DNA of 64,000 bases, from positions 9,525 to 73,524 of the forward strand of contig NZ_JABBOU010000009.1 in assembly GCF_018853465.1 (NCBI RefSeq). The letters are read 5' to 3'. This DNA is from Acidithiobacillus montserratensis. Lineage in GTDB: Bacteria; Pseudomonadota; Gammaproteobacteria; Acidithiobacillales; Acidithiobacillaceae. Below are positions 51,188 to 60,441 of this stretch, piece by piece (within the stretch, counting starts at the first letter, position 1; every line of letters starts with the position of its first letter). The notes beneath the pieces are model-generated. The model saw nothing but the letters and a program-made list of their open reading frames with translations. It did no database searches and had not been told where the DNA came from. The translations under genes were made by a program, and so were the position numbers.

Positions 51188-52678
51188 TTAATGTTCCGAC
51201 AGGGTGATCACCACATACAGACTTTGATGCCCCTGGCGGACCAGCAAGGGAATGGGCGTATGGGCCGGTAATTTCCGGACAATCTGCTGGAGTTGCTCAG
51301 GACTGTTGACCATCTGCTGATCGATTTGCTGGATGACCATGCCGTCCGTCAACCCCATTTGCGCCGCAGGGCCAGGATAAATGCTCTCGATCAGGACCCC
51401 GTGATGGATGCCGAGACGTTTTTGCGCGGCCTGGTCCAGAGTGGTAACCCGCAGCCCCAGACGACGGATATCGGCGGTTTTTTCGGCTTCGACATGGCGC
51501 ATTTTGGACGGCATGGTGCCAATGGTGACTTGCAGGGTTTCCGGCTTGCCATTATGCAAAATACCCATGGGCACGGTAGTTCCGGGGGGCGTATCGCCCA
51601 CCAGCGGGGGGAGCTGTCCCACGCTGTAAATCGCTTCGTGATTGTAAGTCACAATCACATCACCCGGCTTCAACCCGGCCTTGGCAGCGGCCTCATGGGG
51701 GCTGACCGAGGCGACCAGAGCGCCCACCGGTTCTTTCATGTGCAGGGCCTTGGCCATTTGCGGCGTGACTTCCTGAACATCCACACCGAGCCAGCCAAAG
51801 TGGAGTTTTTTATGAGCCTCAAAAGCATGAACAGCGCGCATGGCGGTGTTGATGGGAATACTGAAAGACAGGCCCATATAACCACCATCGTTGGTATAAA
51901 TCTGGTCATTGATACCTACGACCTGTCCTTCCATGTTGAAAATTGGCCCTCCGGAATTACCCGGGTTGATAGGCACATCGCTCTGAATGAAGGGGATATA
52001 TTCATCATCATGGGGAAGTGGCCGATTCAAGGCACTGACCACCCCCTGGGTGACCGTATTGTAAAAGCCAAAAGGCATGCCAATGGCCAGTAACCACTGT
52101 CCTACTTTGAGGTTGCGGGAGTTGCCCAGCTCTACAGTGGGTAGGTTATGAGCATCGATTTTCAACAGAGCGGTATCGTAACGTACCGATAATCCCACGA
52201 CTTTTGCCGGGTAAGCATGATGATTGGTGAGGGTCACAATAATGTGATGCATCCCCCGCACGACATGCCCGGCGGTGACAATATAGCCGTTAGGGGAGAT
52301 GATGAATCCGGAGCCGAGGGCTTCCATTTTTTCTTTTTGAGGGGGATTGGCCCCGGAAAAGCCCTGAAAGAACTGGTAGAAAGGCGAATTTCTGGGAAAT
52401 GGATCGGCACCGTTGCCGCCCCGGACAATTTTGGTGTCGGAATCGTCAATTTTTACGATGGCATTACCGTACTTGTTCACAATGGGCGTGAAATCCGGCA
52501 GATCTACCAGCTTGTGGGGATCAGCAGCAGTTTTATTCGCGGAAGTCACGACTGCGCTTGGTGAATGATTGTCGGCAGCAAAAGCCCATCCTGCAGCGCC
52601 CAGTCCAAATCCGGCAGTGGCAGCAATGACGGCAACGAGAATTTGCCGTGGCTGAAAATTAAATGCACGTAAAGGCAT
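51188..52678 (-). CDS. DegP/DegQ-type periplasmic serine endoprotease
   Basis: A 496-residue HtrA protease/chaperone: signal sequence or anchor (residues 12-35), trypsin-like domain with triad His138 (VTAGHVV), Asp168 (RYDTALLKID) and Ser242 (GNSGGP), then two PDZ domains (about 285-370 and 400-490). It degrades or refolds misfolded envelope proteins. A short hydrophobic ORF ends 12 bp before its ATG. Heads the deg-dac-tolB cluster. Confidence 0.93.
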   Translation of the reverse strand: MPLRAFNFQPRQILVAVIAATAGFGLGAAGWAFAADNHSPSAVVTSANKTAADPHKLVDLPDFTPIVNKYGNAIVKIDDSDTKIVRGGNGADPFPRNSPFYQFFQGFSGANPPQKEKMEALGSGFIISPNGYIVTAGHVVRGMHHIIVTLTNHHAYPAKVVGLSVRYDTALLKIDAHNLPTVELGNSRNLKVGQWLLAIGMPFGFYNTVTQGVVSALNRPLPHDDEYIPFIQSDVPINPGNSGGPIFNMEGQVVGINDQIYTNDGGYMGLSFSIPINTAMRAVHAFEAHKKLHFGWLGVDVQEVTPQMAKALHMKEPVGALVASVSPHEAAAKAGLKPGDVIVTYNHEAIYSVGQLPPLVGDTPPGTTVPMGILHNGKPETLQVTIGTMPSKMRHVEAEKTADIRRLGLRVTTLDQAAQKRLGIHHGVLIESIYPGPAAQMGLTDGMVIQQIDQQMVNSPEQLQQIVRKLPAHTPIPLLVRQGHQSLYVVITLSEH

Positions 52679-52690
52679 AAATGGAGGCTC

Positions 52691-52801
52691 CTATTTGTCC
52701 CAATGACGTAATATCCATTCCACCAGCAGGCTGGCTGGAACAGTAAAAACCGCAATGCCCGCTAAAATGAGGCATATTTCCAGAATATCGACCATCAGCA
52801 T
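52691..52801 (-). CDS. 36-residue hydrophobic peptide upstream of the HtrA gene (possible gene)
   Basis: A short ORF (MLMVDILEICLILAGIAVF...) consisting of one membrane helix and a basic end (ILRHWDK). Its TAG overlaps the SD region of the HtrA gene (TAGGAG), as expected for a coupled upstream ORF. There is no clear SD of its own. Could be a leader or a tiny membrane protein. Confidence 0.35.
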   Translation of the reverse strand: MLMVDILEICLILAGIAVFTVPASLLVEWILRHWDK

Positions 52802-52895
52802 TTTTCTGACAGGAACCCAGCAGCCAAAGGCGTTATGGGAATCGGTTTGCGGTTTTTTAGCGGCATCTTTCAGTTTGAGTTAAAGTCCTTACACC

Positions 52896-52969
52896 CGTCT
52901 TAAGACGCCTACTCTTTACGGGAAGTTCCCGGAACATTTTTCCGGGACGGAGTCATCCTGCGGGAACTT
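52896..52969. repeat. nested inverted repeats upstream of mrdA
   Basis: A 12-bp palindrome CGTCTTAAGACG (52896-52907) is followed by two mutually exclusive stems: TCCCGGA/TCCGGGA (52927-52933 with 52941-52947) and AAGTTCCCG/CGGGAACTT (52923-52931 with 52961-52969). They lie 100-175 bp before the PBP2 start. The alternatives could be an RNA switch or operators. Confidence 0.5.
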
Positions 52970-53070
52970 TCCCCGGCTGACGACCTCTCAGCTAAGCCAT
53001 AGACTGGGTTTTCTGAGGTGGTTACGTCATTGTTTTCTCCATGTTTGACGATTATTGAAGGGATTTCTGG

Positions 53071-54918
53071 ATGAGCCCGAATGCGGAGAAAACCGGCCGT
53101 TTCCGGGGCCGTCTGGCGGTGGCGATTGTTCTGCTGCTGCTGGCTTTCCTGTATCTGATATGGCGTTTGGTGGATCTGGAAGTGCTGCATTATCAGCGCT
53201 TCCGGCAAATGGCCCAGGCTAATCACACCGCCATTGTTCCGGATGCGCCAGCGCGCGGACTGATTCTCGCCAGCCACGGTCAGATTCTTGCCGCCAATCA
53301 CCCGCGCTATGTGCTGGAGCTGATCCCCGATGAAACAGAGCATCTGCACGGAACGCTCCAGCGTCTGGAACAACTGTTTCCCATTCCCCCGAAAAATGTC
53401 CGGCACCTGCTGCATACCCTGGATGACAAGCCGCCTTATATCCCCCGCATTCTCTTGCATCACCTGGATGCTGCCCAAATTGCCGACTTTTCGGTGCGTG
53501 ATATGGAATTTCCGGGCGTGCAGGTGGCCGCCCAGTGGCATCGCTATTACCCCTACCAAAAGCTGTTTACCTCGGTAGTGGGTTATGTCGGTCCAGTCAG
53601 CGCCCGCAATCTCAAAGGTTTTGACCCGCAAAAATACATTTATCGGCGCTTCATCGGTGAGAGCGGTCTGGAATATGCCTTTGAGCGCCAGTTACGGGGA
53701 AAATTCGGCTATCAGATCAAGGAGGTGGATGCTTTTGGTGTGCCGGTAGCCAATTTGCGCAATATTGCCCCGACGCCGGGGGATAATCTGCAAACCAGTT
53801 TACGCTTGCGGGTGCAGCGAGCCGTTGCCCGGGTCATGCGCCGCAATCATTTTCGTGGTGCCCTGGTAGCGGTTAATCCGAAAAATGGTGCCGTCATCGC
53901 CAGCTACAGCAATCCGAGTTTCAATGCCAACTGGTTTGTCGACGGTATCAGCGATACCCACTGGCAAAGCCTGCTGCATGACAAGGGGCGGCCATTGCTC
54001 AATCGGGTGGCGCAAGGGTTGTATCCGCCGGGTTCCTGCATCAAGCCCTTTTATTCCATTGAAGCTTTGCAGGACAAAGTCATCCAGCCCGATTTCCATA
54101 CTTACTGCCCCGGCTATATCCGTCTGGGTGGTCACGTTTACTGGGACTGGTATCGTTCGGGTTTCGGGGAAACCGGGCTGACCAAGGCCCTGGCCTGGTC
54201 CGTGGACGTGTTTTTTTACAAGCTGGCCATCAAAATGGGTATTCAGCGTCAGGATGCCGCCCTGTGGCGCTTTGGTTTCGGGAAACCTGCACCCATTGAT
54301 ACGCCAGGCAGCGCATCTGGTTTTGTACCCACGCCTCGCTGGAAAGAAGTGCATTTTCACCAGCCCTGGTACACCGGTGATTCGGTGATTCTGGGAATTG
54401 GTCAGGGGTATCTGCTGGTCACCCCACTGCAGTTGGTGCGCGCCGTTTCGGCCATCGCCAACGGCGGCTATTTACCATATCTGCATGTGGTTACTGCCCT
54501 CATCAATCCGGAAACCGGCGTTCGTCAGGCTTTACCCATAGCCCCGCCGAAAAATCTGCATATTCCCGCCTTTGCACTAAGGGCCGTGCGCAAGGGTATG
54601 ACGGCCTGTGTGACCCGGGGAACCTGTAAAAGCATGGCTACTCCCGGCCTGGCCATGGCCGGCAAAACCGGAACGGCAGAAGTGCCCATCGGTTATCAGA
54701 ATGGTCGCACGATTTACAATGATGATTCCCTGTTTATTGGCTGGGCCCCTCTTCATCACCCCCAAATTGCCGTAGCGGCAGTGGTGGAAGATGGGGGTAA
54801 TAATGCCTGGCAGGCGCTGCCGGTAGCCAAGGCTGCTATTCTCAGCGACTTGCGCCCCAAAATGAAATTACGGGATTTTACCAATATTGTGGTGAACCCC
54901 GCCCAGGCTTTCGGATAA
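53071..54918 (+). CDS. mrdA: penicillin-binding protein 2 (elongation-specific transpeptidase)
   Basis: A 615-residue class B PBP: membrane helix at residues 14-36, dimerisation/pedestal domain, then the transpeptidase domain with SCIK in YPPGSCIKPF (near residue 325), SVD in WSVDVFFYK (the usual SxD of PBP2) and KTG in MAGKTGTAEV (near residue 530). It crosslinks lateral wall with RodA; no rodA or mreBCD gene adjoins it. ATG at 53071 follows AAGGGA by eight bases. Confidence 0.92.
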   Translation: MSPNAEKTGRFRGRLAVAIVLLLLAFLYLIWRLVDLEVLHYQRFRQMAQANHTAIVPDAPARGLILASHGQILAANHPRYVLELIPDETEHLHGTLQRLEQLFPIPPKNVRHLLHTLDDKPPYIPRILLHHLDAAQIADFSVRDMEFPGVQVAAQWHRYYPYQKLFTSVVGYVGPVSARNLKGFDPQKYIYRRFIGESGLEYAFERQLRGKFGYQIKEVDAFGVPVANLRNIAPTPGDNLQTSLRLRVQRAVARVMRRNHFRGALVAVNPKNGAVIASYSNPSFNANWFVDGISDTHWQSLLHDKGRPLLNRVAQGLYPPGSCIKPFYSIEALQDKVIQPDFHTYCPGYIRLGGHVYWDWYRSGFGETGLTKALAWSVDVFFYKLAIKMGIQRQDAALWRFGFGKPAPIDTPGSASGFVPTPRWKEVHFHQPWYTGDSVILGIGQGYLLVTPLQLVRAVSAIANGGYLPYLHVVTALINPETGVRQALPIAPPKNLHIPAFALRAVRKGMTACVTRGTCKSMATPGLAMAGKTGTAEVPIGYQNGRTIYNDDSLFIGWAPLHHPQIAVAAVVEDGGNNAWQALPVAKAAILSDLRPKMKLRDFTNIVVNPAQAFG

Positions 54919-55028
54919 GCTCGTACGGAAATGCTTGAGACTGATGAAGAGGTTTTTTTGAACTGTTCGCGACATTCAGGGTCTACTGATATACTGCAAT
55001 AACATTTACTTCATGAGGAATGACCATC

Positions 55029-55142
55029 ATGTTTTATGCAACATTCATTGTTCTGGGTGCTTTGTGGGTGGTAGCCATGGTTGCCGGAATGCGCACAACC
55101 TTTGGCCCTGCCGATTCTGATGACGGTCAGCACAACGCTTGA
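55029..55142 (+). CDS. 37-residue single-helix membrane peptide
   Basis: A short ORF with GAGGAA nine bases before the ATG, one hydrophobic helix (YATFIVLGALWVVAMVAGM) and a polar acidic tail (GPADSDDGQHNA). A terminator-like stem follows about 70 bp later. Unknown function. Confidence 0.5.
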   Translation: MFYATFIVLGALWVVAMVAGMRTTFGPADSDDGQHNA

Positions 55143-55210
55143 TATCCGGTTTTTAGAGGCTTTAAACCAGTCTTTGTATTGGTGTAAAGCCATGAATACC
55201 TCAAATAGTC

Positions 55211-55241
55211 GCAGGTTAAATAAGACCTGCCAGGGTTTTTA
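55211..55241 (+). terminator. probable intrinsic terminator
   Basis: GCAGGT (55211-55216) and ACCTGC (55225-55230) form a 6-bp stem with an 8-base loop, followed by CAGGG and five T. It lies between the small membrane peptide and the potassium channel gene. Confidence 0.45.
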
Positions 55242-55316
55242 TTGCTTCTCTTGTCCGAGGCAGGTTAGGGTTAATCTAGTTGCTTAACAAACCCACGGAT
55301 ATTTGAGGAAGTGGTC

Positions 55317-56558
55317 ATGATTCGCATCCCTGACATCATGCGCCTGTCGCTGCGCCAGAGGTTCTTTCGCTTTGCCGCCAAGGCTCGTGTGGTTTTATAC
55401 CTGGATCGCTGGTTTCCCCATATCCCCCTGGCGCTGGCAGTAGGCTTGCTCGGGGCTTTGGCCATCCTCAATGTGCTTCCTGATCTGCTTCATCTGTTTC
55501 CGCAACTTTCCGATCTGGCCCCGGCCGATGGTTTGACCCAGGCACCCTTGCTTTCGGCCTTGGGGACCATCCCTGAAGCCATTGTGGGTATTGTCCTGTT
55601 ATTGATGGCCTTCGGTCTGCTGTTCCGCTCCCGCTTTTCCTGGGCCATAACCCTGATACTGGCGGGGGCGATGCTGGCCATGCTCCTTCACCATTACGGT
55701 TTTGAGTGGAGCGGGTTCACCATTTTCAATGCTGTTATCCTTATTTCCTTGCTGGTATTCCGTCGGCATTTTGCCCACTCCAGTGTCGTGGCCGGTACTT
55801 TATTCGCGGTTATTTCTATTCTGCTGTTGATGAGTTATGCGGTATTGGGTAGTTATGTTCTCGGTGCCGGTTTTTCTCCGCCTATCACCAATATGATCAG
55901 CGCCTTGTATTTTGCCGTGGTGACCATGTCCACCGTCGGTTATGGAGATATCGTCCCTAAAAGCGCCGATGCCCGCTTTTTTGTAATTTCCATCATTATT
56001 CTCGGTATCACTGTTTTTGCCACCTCTATTTCGGCGGTGATTGTGCCCCTCTTGAATGGCCGGATGCAGCGCCTGCTTATGGGTGGCGAAAAGCGCCATC
56101 ATCGCAATCATTATTTGATTATCGGCGATAATGTGCTCGCCCAGAATACCTATCGGGCGTTACGCGCCCGGCATTTGCGGGTTTTGGTGCTGGTTCCCGT
56201 TGCGCCGGAAAATGAATGGATGGCACCCGAGGATCTGATATTGGGAGATGCCACCGATCTGGAAGTCTTGAAGCGGGCAGGGGCAGAATGCGCCTTGGGG
56301 ATATTGGCCTTGCGGGTCATTGATAGTGAAAATGCCTTTATCATTCTGGCGGCCAAGGAATTAAAGGTTCCTGGAAAAACCGTGGCCGCCGTGCAGGATG
56401 CCCGGAATCTGGAACGTTTGCGCCTGATTGGTGCGGATCTGATTATTTCTCCCGATGTGCTCGGTGGCGAACTGTTGGCCATGACCTTGAGTGGTGAGGA
56501 AATGCAGGGAGATACCATTATCAGTAAGTTGTTCGCTGCCAAAGGAGCAGAAGCATGA
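55317..56558 (+). CDS. kch: Kch-type potassium channel with RCK (TrkA-N) domain
   Basis: A 413-residue protein. Several N-terminal hydrophobic helices (35-170), a pore region with the filter TVGYGD at 206-211 within TMSTVGYGDIVP, the inner helix, then a cytoplasmic TrkA-N/RCK domain (HYLIIGDNVLAQNTYRALR, GDATDLEVLKRAGA). The filter context is the same as in E. coli Kch. ATG at 55317 has GAGGAAG seven bases upstream. It overlaps the next gene by ATGA, so the two are coupled. K+ uptake to build reversed membrane potential is known in acidophiles; the link here is inference. Confidence 0.92.
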   Translation: MIRIPDIMRLSLRQRFFRFAAKARVVLYLDRWFPHIPLALAVGLLGALAILNVLPDLLHLFPQLSDLAPADGLTQAPLLSALGTIPEAIVGIVLLLMAFGLLFRSRFSWAITLILAGAMLAMLLHHYGFEWSGFTIFNAVILISLLVFRRHFAHSSVVAGTLFAVISILLLMSYAVLGSYVLGAGFSPPITNMISALYFAVVTMSTVGYGDIVPKSADARFFVISIIILGITVFATSISAVIVPLLNGRMQRLLMGGEKRHHRNHYLIIGDNVLAQNTYRALRARHLRVLVLVPVAPENEWMAPEDLILGDATDLEVLKRAGAECALGILALRVIDSENAFIILAAKELKVPGKTVAAVQDARNLERLRLIGADLIISPDVLGGELLAMTLSGEEMQGDTIISKLFAAKGAEA

Positions 56559-56863
56559 GTGCCATTTTAGGTGTTGCTATTGTTTTATTGGCGCTTGTAG
56601 GCTTGGGTATTGCCGCCTTGTTTTTTCATGTCGTGGTCTGGCTGTTGATGGCTGTACTGGGTTTGATGGTTTACTTTGTGCCCAGCATGATTGCCGCCGC
56701 CCGTCATCATGAGCATTTTTTCTGGGTGCTGGTGCTCAATATTGTGCTGGGGTGGTCCGGCATTGTCTGGGTGGTGCTGGTGGTCTGGGCTATTCTCGGT
56801 GAAAGGCGCGGTCCACCTTTGAACCGGGTGCGGGCCGATGCCTTTAACCCTCCTGTTCGCTGA
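56555..56863 (+). CDS. superinfection-immunity-family small membrane protein
   Basis: A 102-residue protein with about three helices and the family core VYFVPSMIAAARHH, then LNIVLGWSGIVWVVLVVWAI. This matches the Imm_superinfect family, named after the T4 Imm protein but widespread in bacterial genomes without phage context. It overlaps the kch stop (ATGA) and its end overlaps the convergent rlpA-like gene by 20 bp. A phage-immunity role is not demonstrated. Confidence 0.78.
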   Translation: MSAILGVAIVLLALVGLGIAALFFHVVVWLLMAVLGLMVYFVPSMIAAARHHEHFFWVLVLNIVLGWSGIVWVVLVVWAILGERRGPPLNRVRADAFNPPVR

Positions 56864-57926
56864 CCACAAAATTACCCAAACGCAAGCGCTCCAGGCTGGA
56901 TGCATAATCTTCGGGAGCGGCAGTCGGTGCCATGGGGCCTATTTTGACTTTGTATAGACTGGCCGCTGCGGGGACCAACTTGGCGGTGCTGATACCAAAA
57001 TCCTGCAGTTTGCTGCGCTCACGCAATGCGCTGTGAAACCCCATGGCCTGCGCGGTTACCAGATAGACCTGCTCCACCTGGGGAGCCCTGTGCCAGTTGC
57101 GCAGGACATGGGGTGCTGGAGCGGCGGGCGCTGTAGCCGGGCGGGGCGCAGGCGTAGCCCTTAATGGTATAGGGGCCGCTTTTGTTTCAGGACGGTTGTG
57201 GGCGCCGCTCGCAAAGGTTTGATTGACCACGGCCGTTAGATTTGCTCCGGCATTGGCTGGTGGTGTATAGGCGGGCAGAGGGATGGCCCGAGGCGTGGCA
57301 GGTAAGGAGGCTGGCGGCTGCACCGCCGGTCGTTGTGCCACTTCCAAAACCTGTGGAGCCGGAACATGGGGACTCAGCGCGCTGGGAATGACCTGGATAT
57401 GTATCCGGGAGGTTCCCTGATTGAGCATTCCCAAGGCATTGGCGGCACCCGCCGACAAGTCCATGATCCGACCCTGGACGAATGGCCCCCGGTCATCCAC
57501 CAGTACGTCGATGCTGCGCCCGTTTTCGAGGTTGGTCACCCGCACACAGGTGGGCAGGGGCAAGGTCCGGCTCGCGGCTGACAATTGCCGCGCATGAAAG
57601 GCGGTGCCCATGGCGGTCACATCACTGGAAGACTGCCGGTCATACCAGGAAGCAATGCCGTTTTCGGAAAATCCCGAGGCATGATGCATGGGGTGGTACC
57701 ATTGCCCGTTTATTTCATAGGGTTGGTTGTAGGCAGCATTGAGATTGGGGGTCGGTGCATAGCAGGTCTCTCCGGTGGAGTAGGCTGAGTTGGCCAGAGC
57801 AGAACCATATCCTCCCGTAGTGGCCCTTTGGGTGGGGCCTGGCATGCTGGCACAGCCTGCCAGGGCGGCAACCGTCAGGGCGAAAGCCCCTGAGCGCAAA
57901 AACGGGTAGTCTGGTTTCAGACGCAT
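56844..57926 (-). CDS. rlpA: RlpA-like septal lipoprotein with altered catalytic residues
   Basis: A 360-residue lipoprotein: lipobox ALAGC (Cys25), double-psi beta-barrel (GIASWYDRQ at 90-98 to about 170), a long Pro/Ala linker, and a C-terminal SPOR domain (residues 285-360) that binds denuded septal glycan. In active RlpA the barrel has TANGE and AAH; here TAMGT (residue 108 is Thr instead of Glu) and AAS (Ser119 instead of His). The third residue, Asp145 in DDRGPF, is kept. Lytic transglycosylase activity is therefore doubtful, while septal binding should be retained. Confidence 0.86.
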   Translation of the reverse strand: MRLKPDYPFLRSGAFALTVAALAGCASMPGPTQRATTGGYGSALANSAYSTGETCYAPTPNLNAAYNQPYEINGQWYHPMHHASGFSENGIASWYDRQSSSDVTAMGTAFHARQLSAASRTLPLPTCVRVTNLENGRSIDVLVDDRGPFVQGRIMDLSAGAANALGMLNQGTSRIHIQVIPSALSPHVPAPQVLEVAQRPAVQPPASLPATPRAIPLPAYTPPANAGANLTAVVNQTFASGAHNRPETKAAPIPLRATPAPRPATAPAAPAPHVLRNWHRAPQVEQVYLVTAQAMGFHSALRERSKLQDFGISTAKLVPAAASLYKVKIGPMAPTAAPEDYASSLERLRLGNFVVSEQEG

Positions 57927-58149
57927 GAATATGCAGACCTCACTAAAGTCATCGTCGCCATTCTAGGTCAGGTTATTAAGAAAGTTCAAGTTTGGCGAAC
58001 AGTTGTCAGATTTTTCTCATGTATATATAGAGCAATATTCGAAATCCTGCCGGATGCTGGAACTTTTTCATGAATCAGTCGTCAGAAGCTTGTTACAGCT
58101 CTATCAGAGTTCACTATGCACCCCATCTTTTTGCAGGTACAGCGCCCGC

Positions 58150-59895
58150 ATGACTGAGCATACGGTCAAAATTCTCCCTTCGGGGCGGGCGCGCTGGCTG
58201 ATTCTGATTTTGCTACTGGGCTTTGCTGCGGTGCTGGCCCGGGATTTGCGTTTGCAATTGCTTGAGCACCAAAGTTTGCGCTCCCAAGGGCGGATGCGCT
58301 ATCTGCGAACCTTGCCTTTACCCAGTGAACGCGGAGTCATCAAGGCAGTTAACGGTGAACCTCTGGCGGTGAATGTCAAAGCCGTCACCATCTGGGCCGA
58401 CCCTGCCATTCTCGATAAACAGCAAAAGCACTGGCTGGCCATTGCCCGGGTGCTCCATCTCAGCCCTGCCAGTTTTGCCGAGAGAGTCGCCAGTGGGGGT
58501 GCGGATTATGCCTATATTCTCCGGCAAATTTCCCCCGCTCTGGGCAAAAAACTCGAAGCGCTGCAAGTGCCGGGTATTTACGTTCAGCATACCAGTCGCA
58601 GCTATTATCCCTTGGGCGCGGTCACTGCCCCTTTGTTGGGTATGGTCAATTTGCAGCATCAGGGGGGTACCGGGCTGGAGCTGGGTTACAATCAGTGGCT
58701 GGCGGCTCATCCTGGTCAGGAAAGAGTCCTTGAAGATGGTCACGGGCAAATTGTGCATGTGGATAAAATCCTGCAATTGCCGCGTGCCGGACATGCCCTG
58801 CAGTTGACCATCAATCCCCAGATCCAGTACTGGGCCTACATGACCCTGCTGGCTGCCCAGCGTCATTTCGGCGCCAGTAATGGCTCGGCGGTGGTGATGG
58901 ATGTGCGTACCGGGCAGGTTCTGGCCATGGCCAGTGTCCCCAGTTGTAATCCCAATAACCTCGGCAGTTGCAGTAATCCCATGGACTATGTGGACAATGC
59001 GGTGCATCAGGCATTTGAACCGGGTTCAGTCATCAAACCTTTTGCCATCGCCGCAGCGCTGGCGACTCATAGCGTCAGTCCTACGGCCCGTTTCAATGTG
59101 TTTCATCCACTCTGGGTAGGGGGTTACCCCATTACCGATGATGTCCGCCATCACATCCTGAATATTGAACACATTCTCAAATACTCCAGCTGCATAGGTA
59201 CGGCTAAAATTGCCTTGAAGACGCCGCGACGGGATATTTATGCTATGTATCGGGCGGTGGGTTTTGGTGATGTGCCGCAGATTGGTTTACCGGGCACAAC
59301 CGCCGGTGTTCTGCCAGCCTGGGAGGGCTGGGGAAAAGCCCGTCATGCGACCATTTCCATTGGCTATGGCATTTCCGTGACCACTTTGCAGCTGGCGGAC
59401 GCTTATGCGGCTATTGCCAATGGCGGTTACCATATTCGCCCTGTTCTGGTGAAGGGCGAGCCACTGGTCAAGCGGCGGGTGATGCCCTTCTGGGTGGCCA
59501 ATGATTTGCGGCGCTGGTTGCGCAGCGTGGCGGAGCCCAATGGTACGGGGATTCTGGCAGCGATTCCCGGTTATGCGGTTGCCGGCAAAACCGGGACGGC
59601 GGATTTGGCCAATGGCAAGGATGGTTTTTTCCATCATCGCACCAACGCGACTTTTGTGGGATTTGCGCCGGGGCGCGATCCGCAACTGGTGATGGCGGTT
59701 ACCCTGCGCGATAGTGACAAATTCTGGAATTTTGGTGGCGTGGAGGCCGCCCCGGTGTTTCGGGTGACCATGGAGCATGCGCTGCAACAACTGGATATCG
59801 GGCCGGAATGGTGTGGCAAGGCGGTTTGCCGACTGCGTGCCCCGGTGATCACCACTGCGCAGGCGGAAATATGGTCGGAGGGCGGTGGCAACTAA
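58150..59895 (+). CDS. class B penicillin-binding protein, PBP3/FtsI-like
   Basis: A 581-residue transpeptidase with one N-terminal membrane helix (14-32). SVIK at 293-296 and KTG at 480-482 are canonical, but the SxN motif reads SSC (346-348), with Cys in place of the conserved Asn. The C-terminus ends with a pair of Cys (EWCGKAVC). No ftsL, mraW or murE genes adjoin, so this is not in a dcw cluster and may be a second, specialised PBP3. The start at 58150 is chosen for the signal-anchor position; no strong SD is visible. Confidence 0.87.
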   Translation: MTEHTVKILPSGRARWLILILLLGFAAVLARDLRLQLLEHQSLRSQGRMRYLRTLPLPSERGVIKAVNGEPLAVNVKAVTIWADPAILDKQQKHWLAIARVLHLSPASFAERVASGGADYAYILRQISPALGKKLEALQVPGIYVQHTSRSYYPLGAVTAPLLGMVNLQHQGGTGLELGYNQWLAAHPGQERVLEDGHGQIVHVDKILQLPRAGHALQLTINPQIQYWAYMTLLAAQRHFGASNGSAVVMDVRTGQVLAMASVPSCNPNNLGSCSNPMDYVDNAVHQAFEPGSVIKPFAIAAALATHSVSPTARFNVFHPLWVGGYPITDDVRHHILNIEHILKYSSCIGTAKIALKTPRRDIYAMYRAVGFGDVPQIGLPGTTAGVLPAWEGWGKARHATISIGYGISVTTLQLADAYAAIANGGYHIRPVLVKGEPLVKRRVMPFWVANDLRRWLRSVAEPNGTGILAAIPGYAVAGKTGTADLANGKDGFFHHRTNATFVGFAPGRDPQLVMAVTLRDSDKFWNFGGVEAAPVFRVTMEHALQQLDIGPEWCGKAVCRLRAPVITTAQAEIWSEGGGN

Positions 59896-60437
59896 GGGGC
59901 GGTGGTATGCAGTTCCTGAACCCAGCGCTGCAGTTTGCGCAAATCGTTGCGGATGAGGATCCCCATGATCAGGCAGGAAAATATCAGGACACCCAGGGCA
60001 GTCCACCATAAAAAGACGGGCATGCCAAAAATCATGTTGACCAGCACTACCCCCAACACTGGACCGAAGAGGAATACCGAAAGTAACCACTCGCGCTGCA
60101 GGACTTCACGAATGGCCGCCCGACGCAGAATTTCGGGGCGCAGGGTGATTCGGGCATCAGCCAAAAGCATGGCGACAATATGACCTTGTCTCACCAGTAG
60201 TTCCGTTTTGGCGTTTGCCGGCAGCGGATCCTGGCTTTGGCAAACCAGGGATGTGACTGGCACATCCTGTGCCTCAGGATGAAACTGATAATGACGAATA
60301 CTTCCCTCTCCCGTACTTAAAATAATGCTGGGGAGGGAAAGCGGGTTGTTACCAGATATTTTTTCGCTCTCAAGGAACCCAGAGATTCTTTCAATACTGG
60401 ATTCTTGAGACGAAGCTTGAGGGTCAGATACAGGCAT
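59892..60437 (-). CDS. membrane protein of unknown function
   Basis: A 181-residue protein: a soluble N-terminal part of about 110 residues and two close membrane helices near the C-terminus (LLSVFLFGPVLGVVLVNMIF and TALGVLIFSCLIMGILI). The ATG at 60437 lies four bases after the stop of the Gly-zipper lipoprotein gene, so the two are co-transcribed; the frame upstream of it lies inside that gene. The end overlaps the convergent PBP3-like gene by four bases. No family recognised. Confidence 0.62.
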   Translation of the reverse strand: MPVSDPQASSQESSIERISGFLESEKISGNNPLSLPSIILSTGEGSIRHYQFHPEAQDVPVTSLVCQSQDPLPANAKTELLVRQGHIVAMLLADARITLRPEILRRAAIREVLQREWLLSVFLFGPVLGVVLVNMIFGMPVFLWWTALGVLIFSCLIMGILIRNDLRKLQRWVQELHTTAP

Positions 60438-60441
60438 GAAC

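Noticed and set aside
52909..53631. A 240-codon open frame on the minus strand near PBP2.
   Set aside because: It is antisense to the PBP2 N-terminus, which has clear family motifs and an SD.
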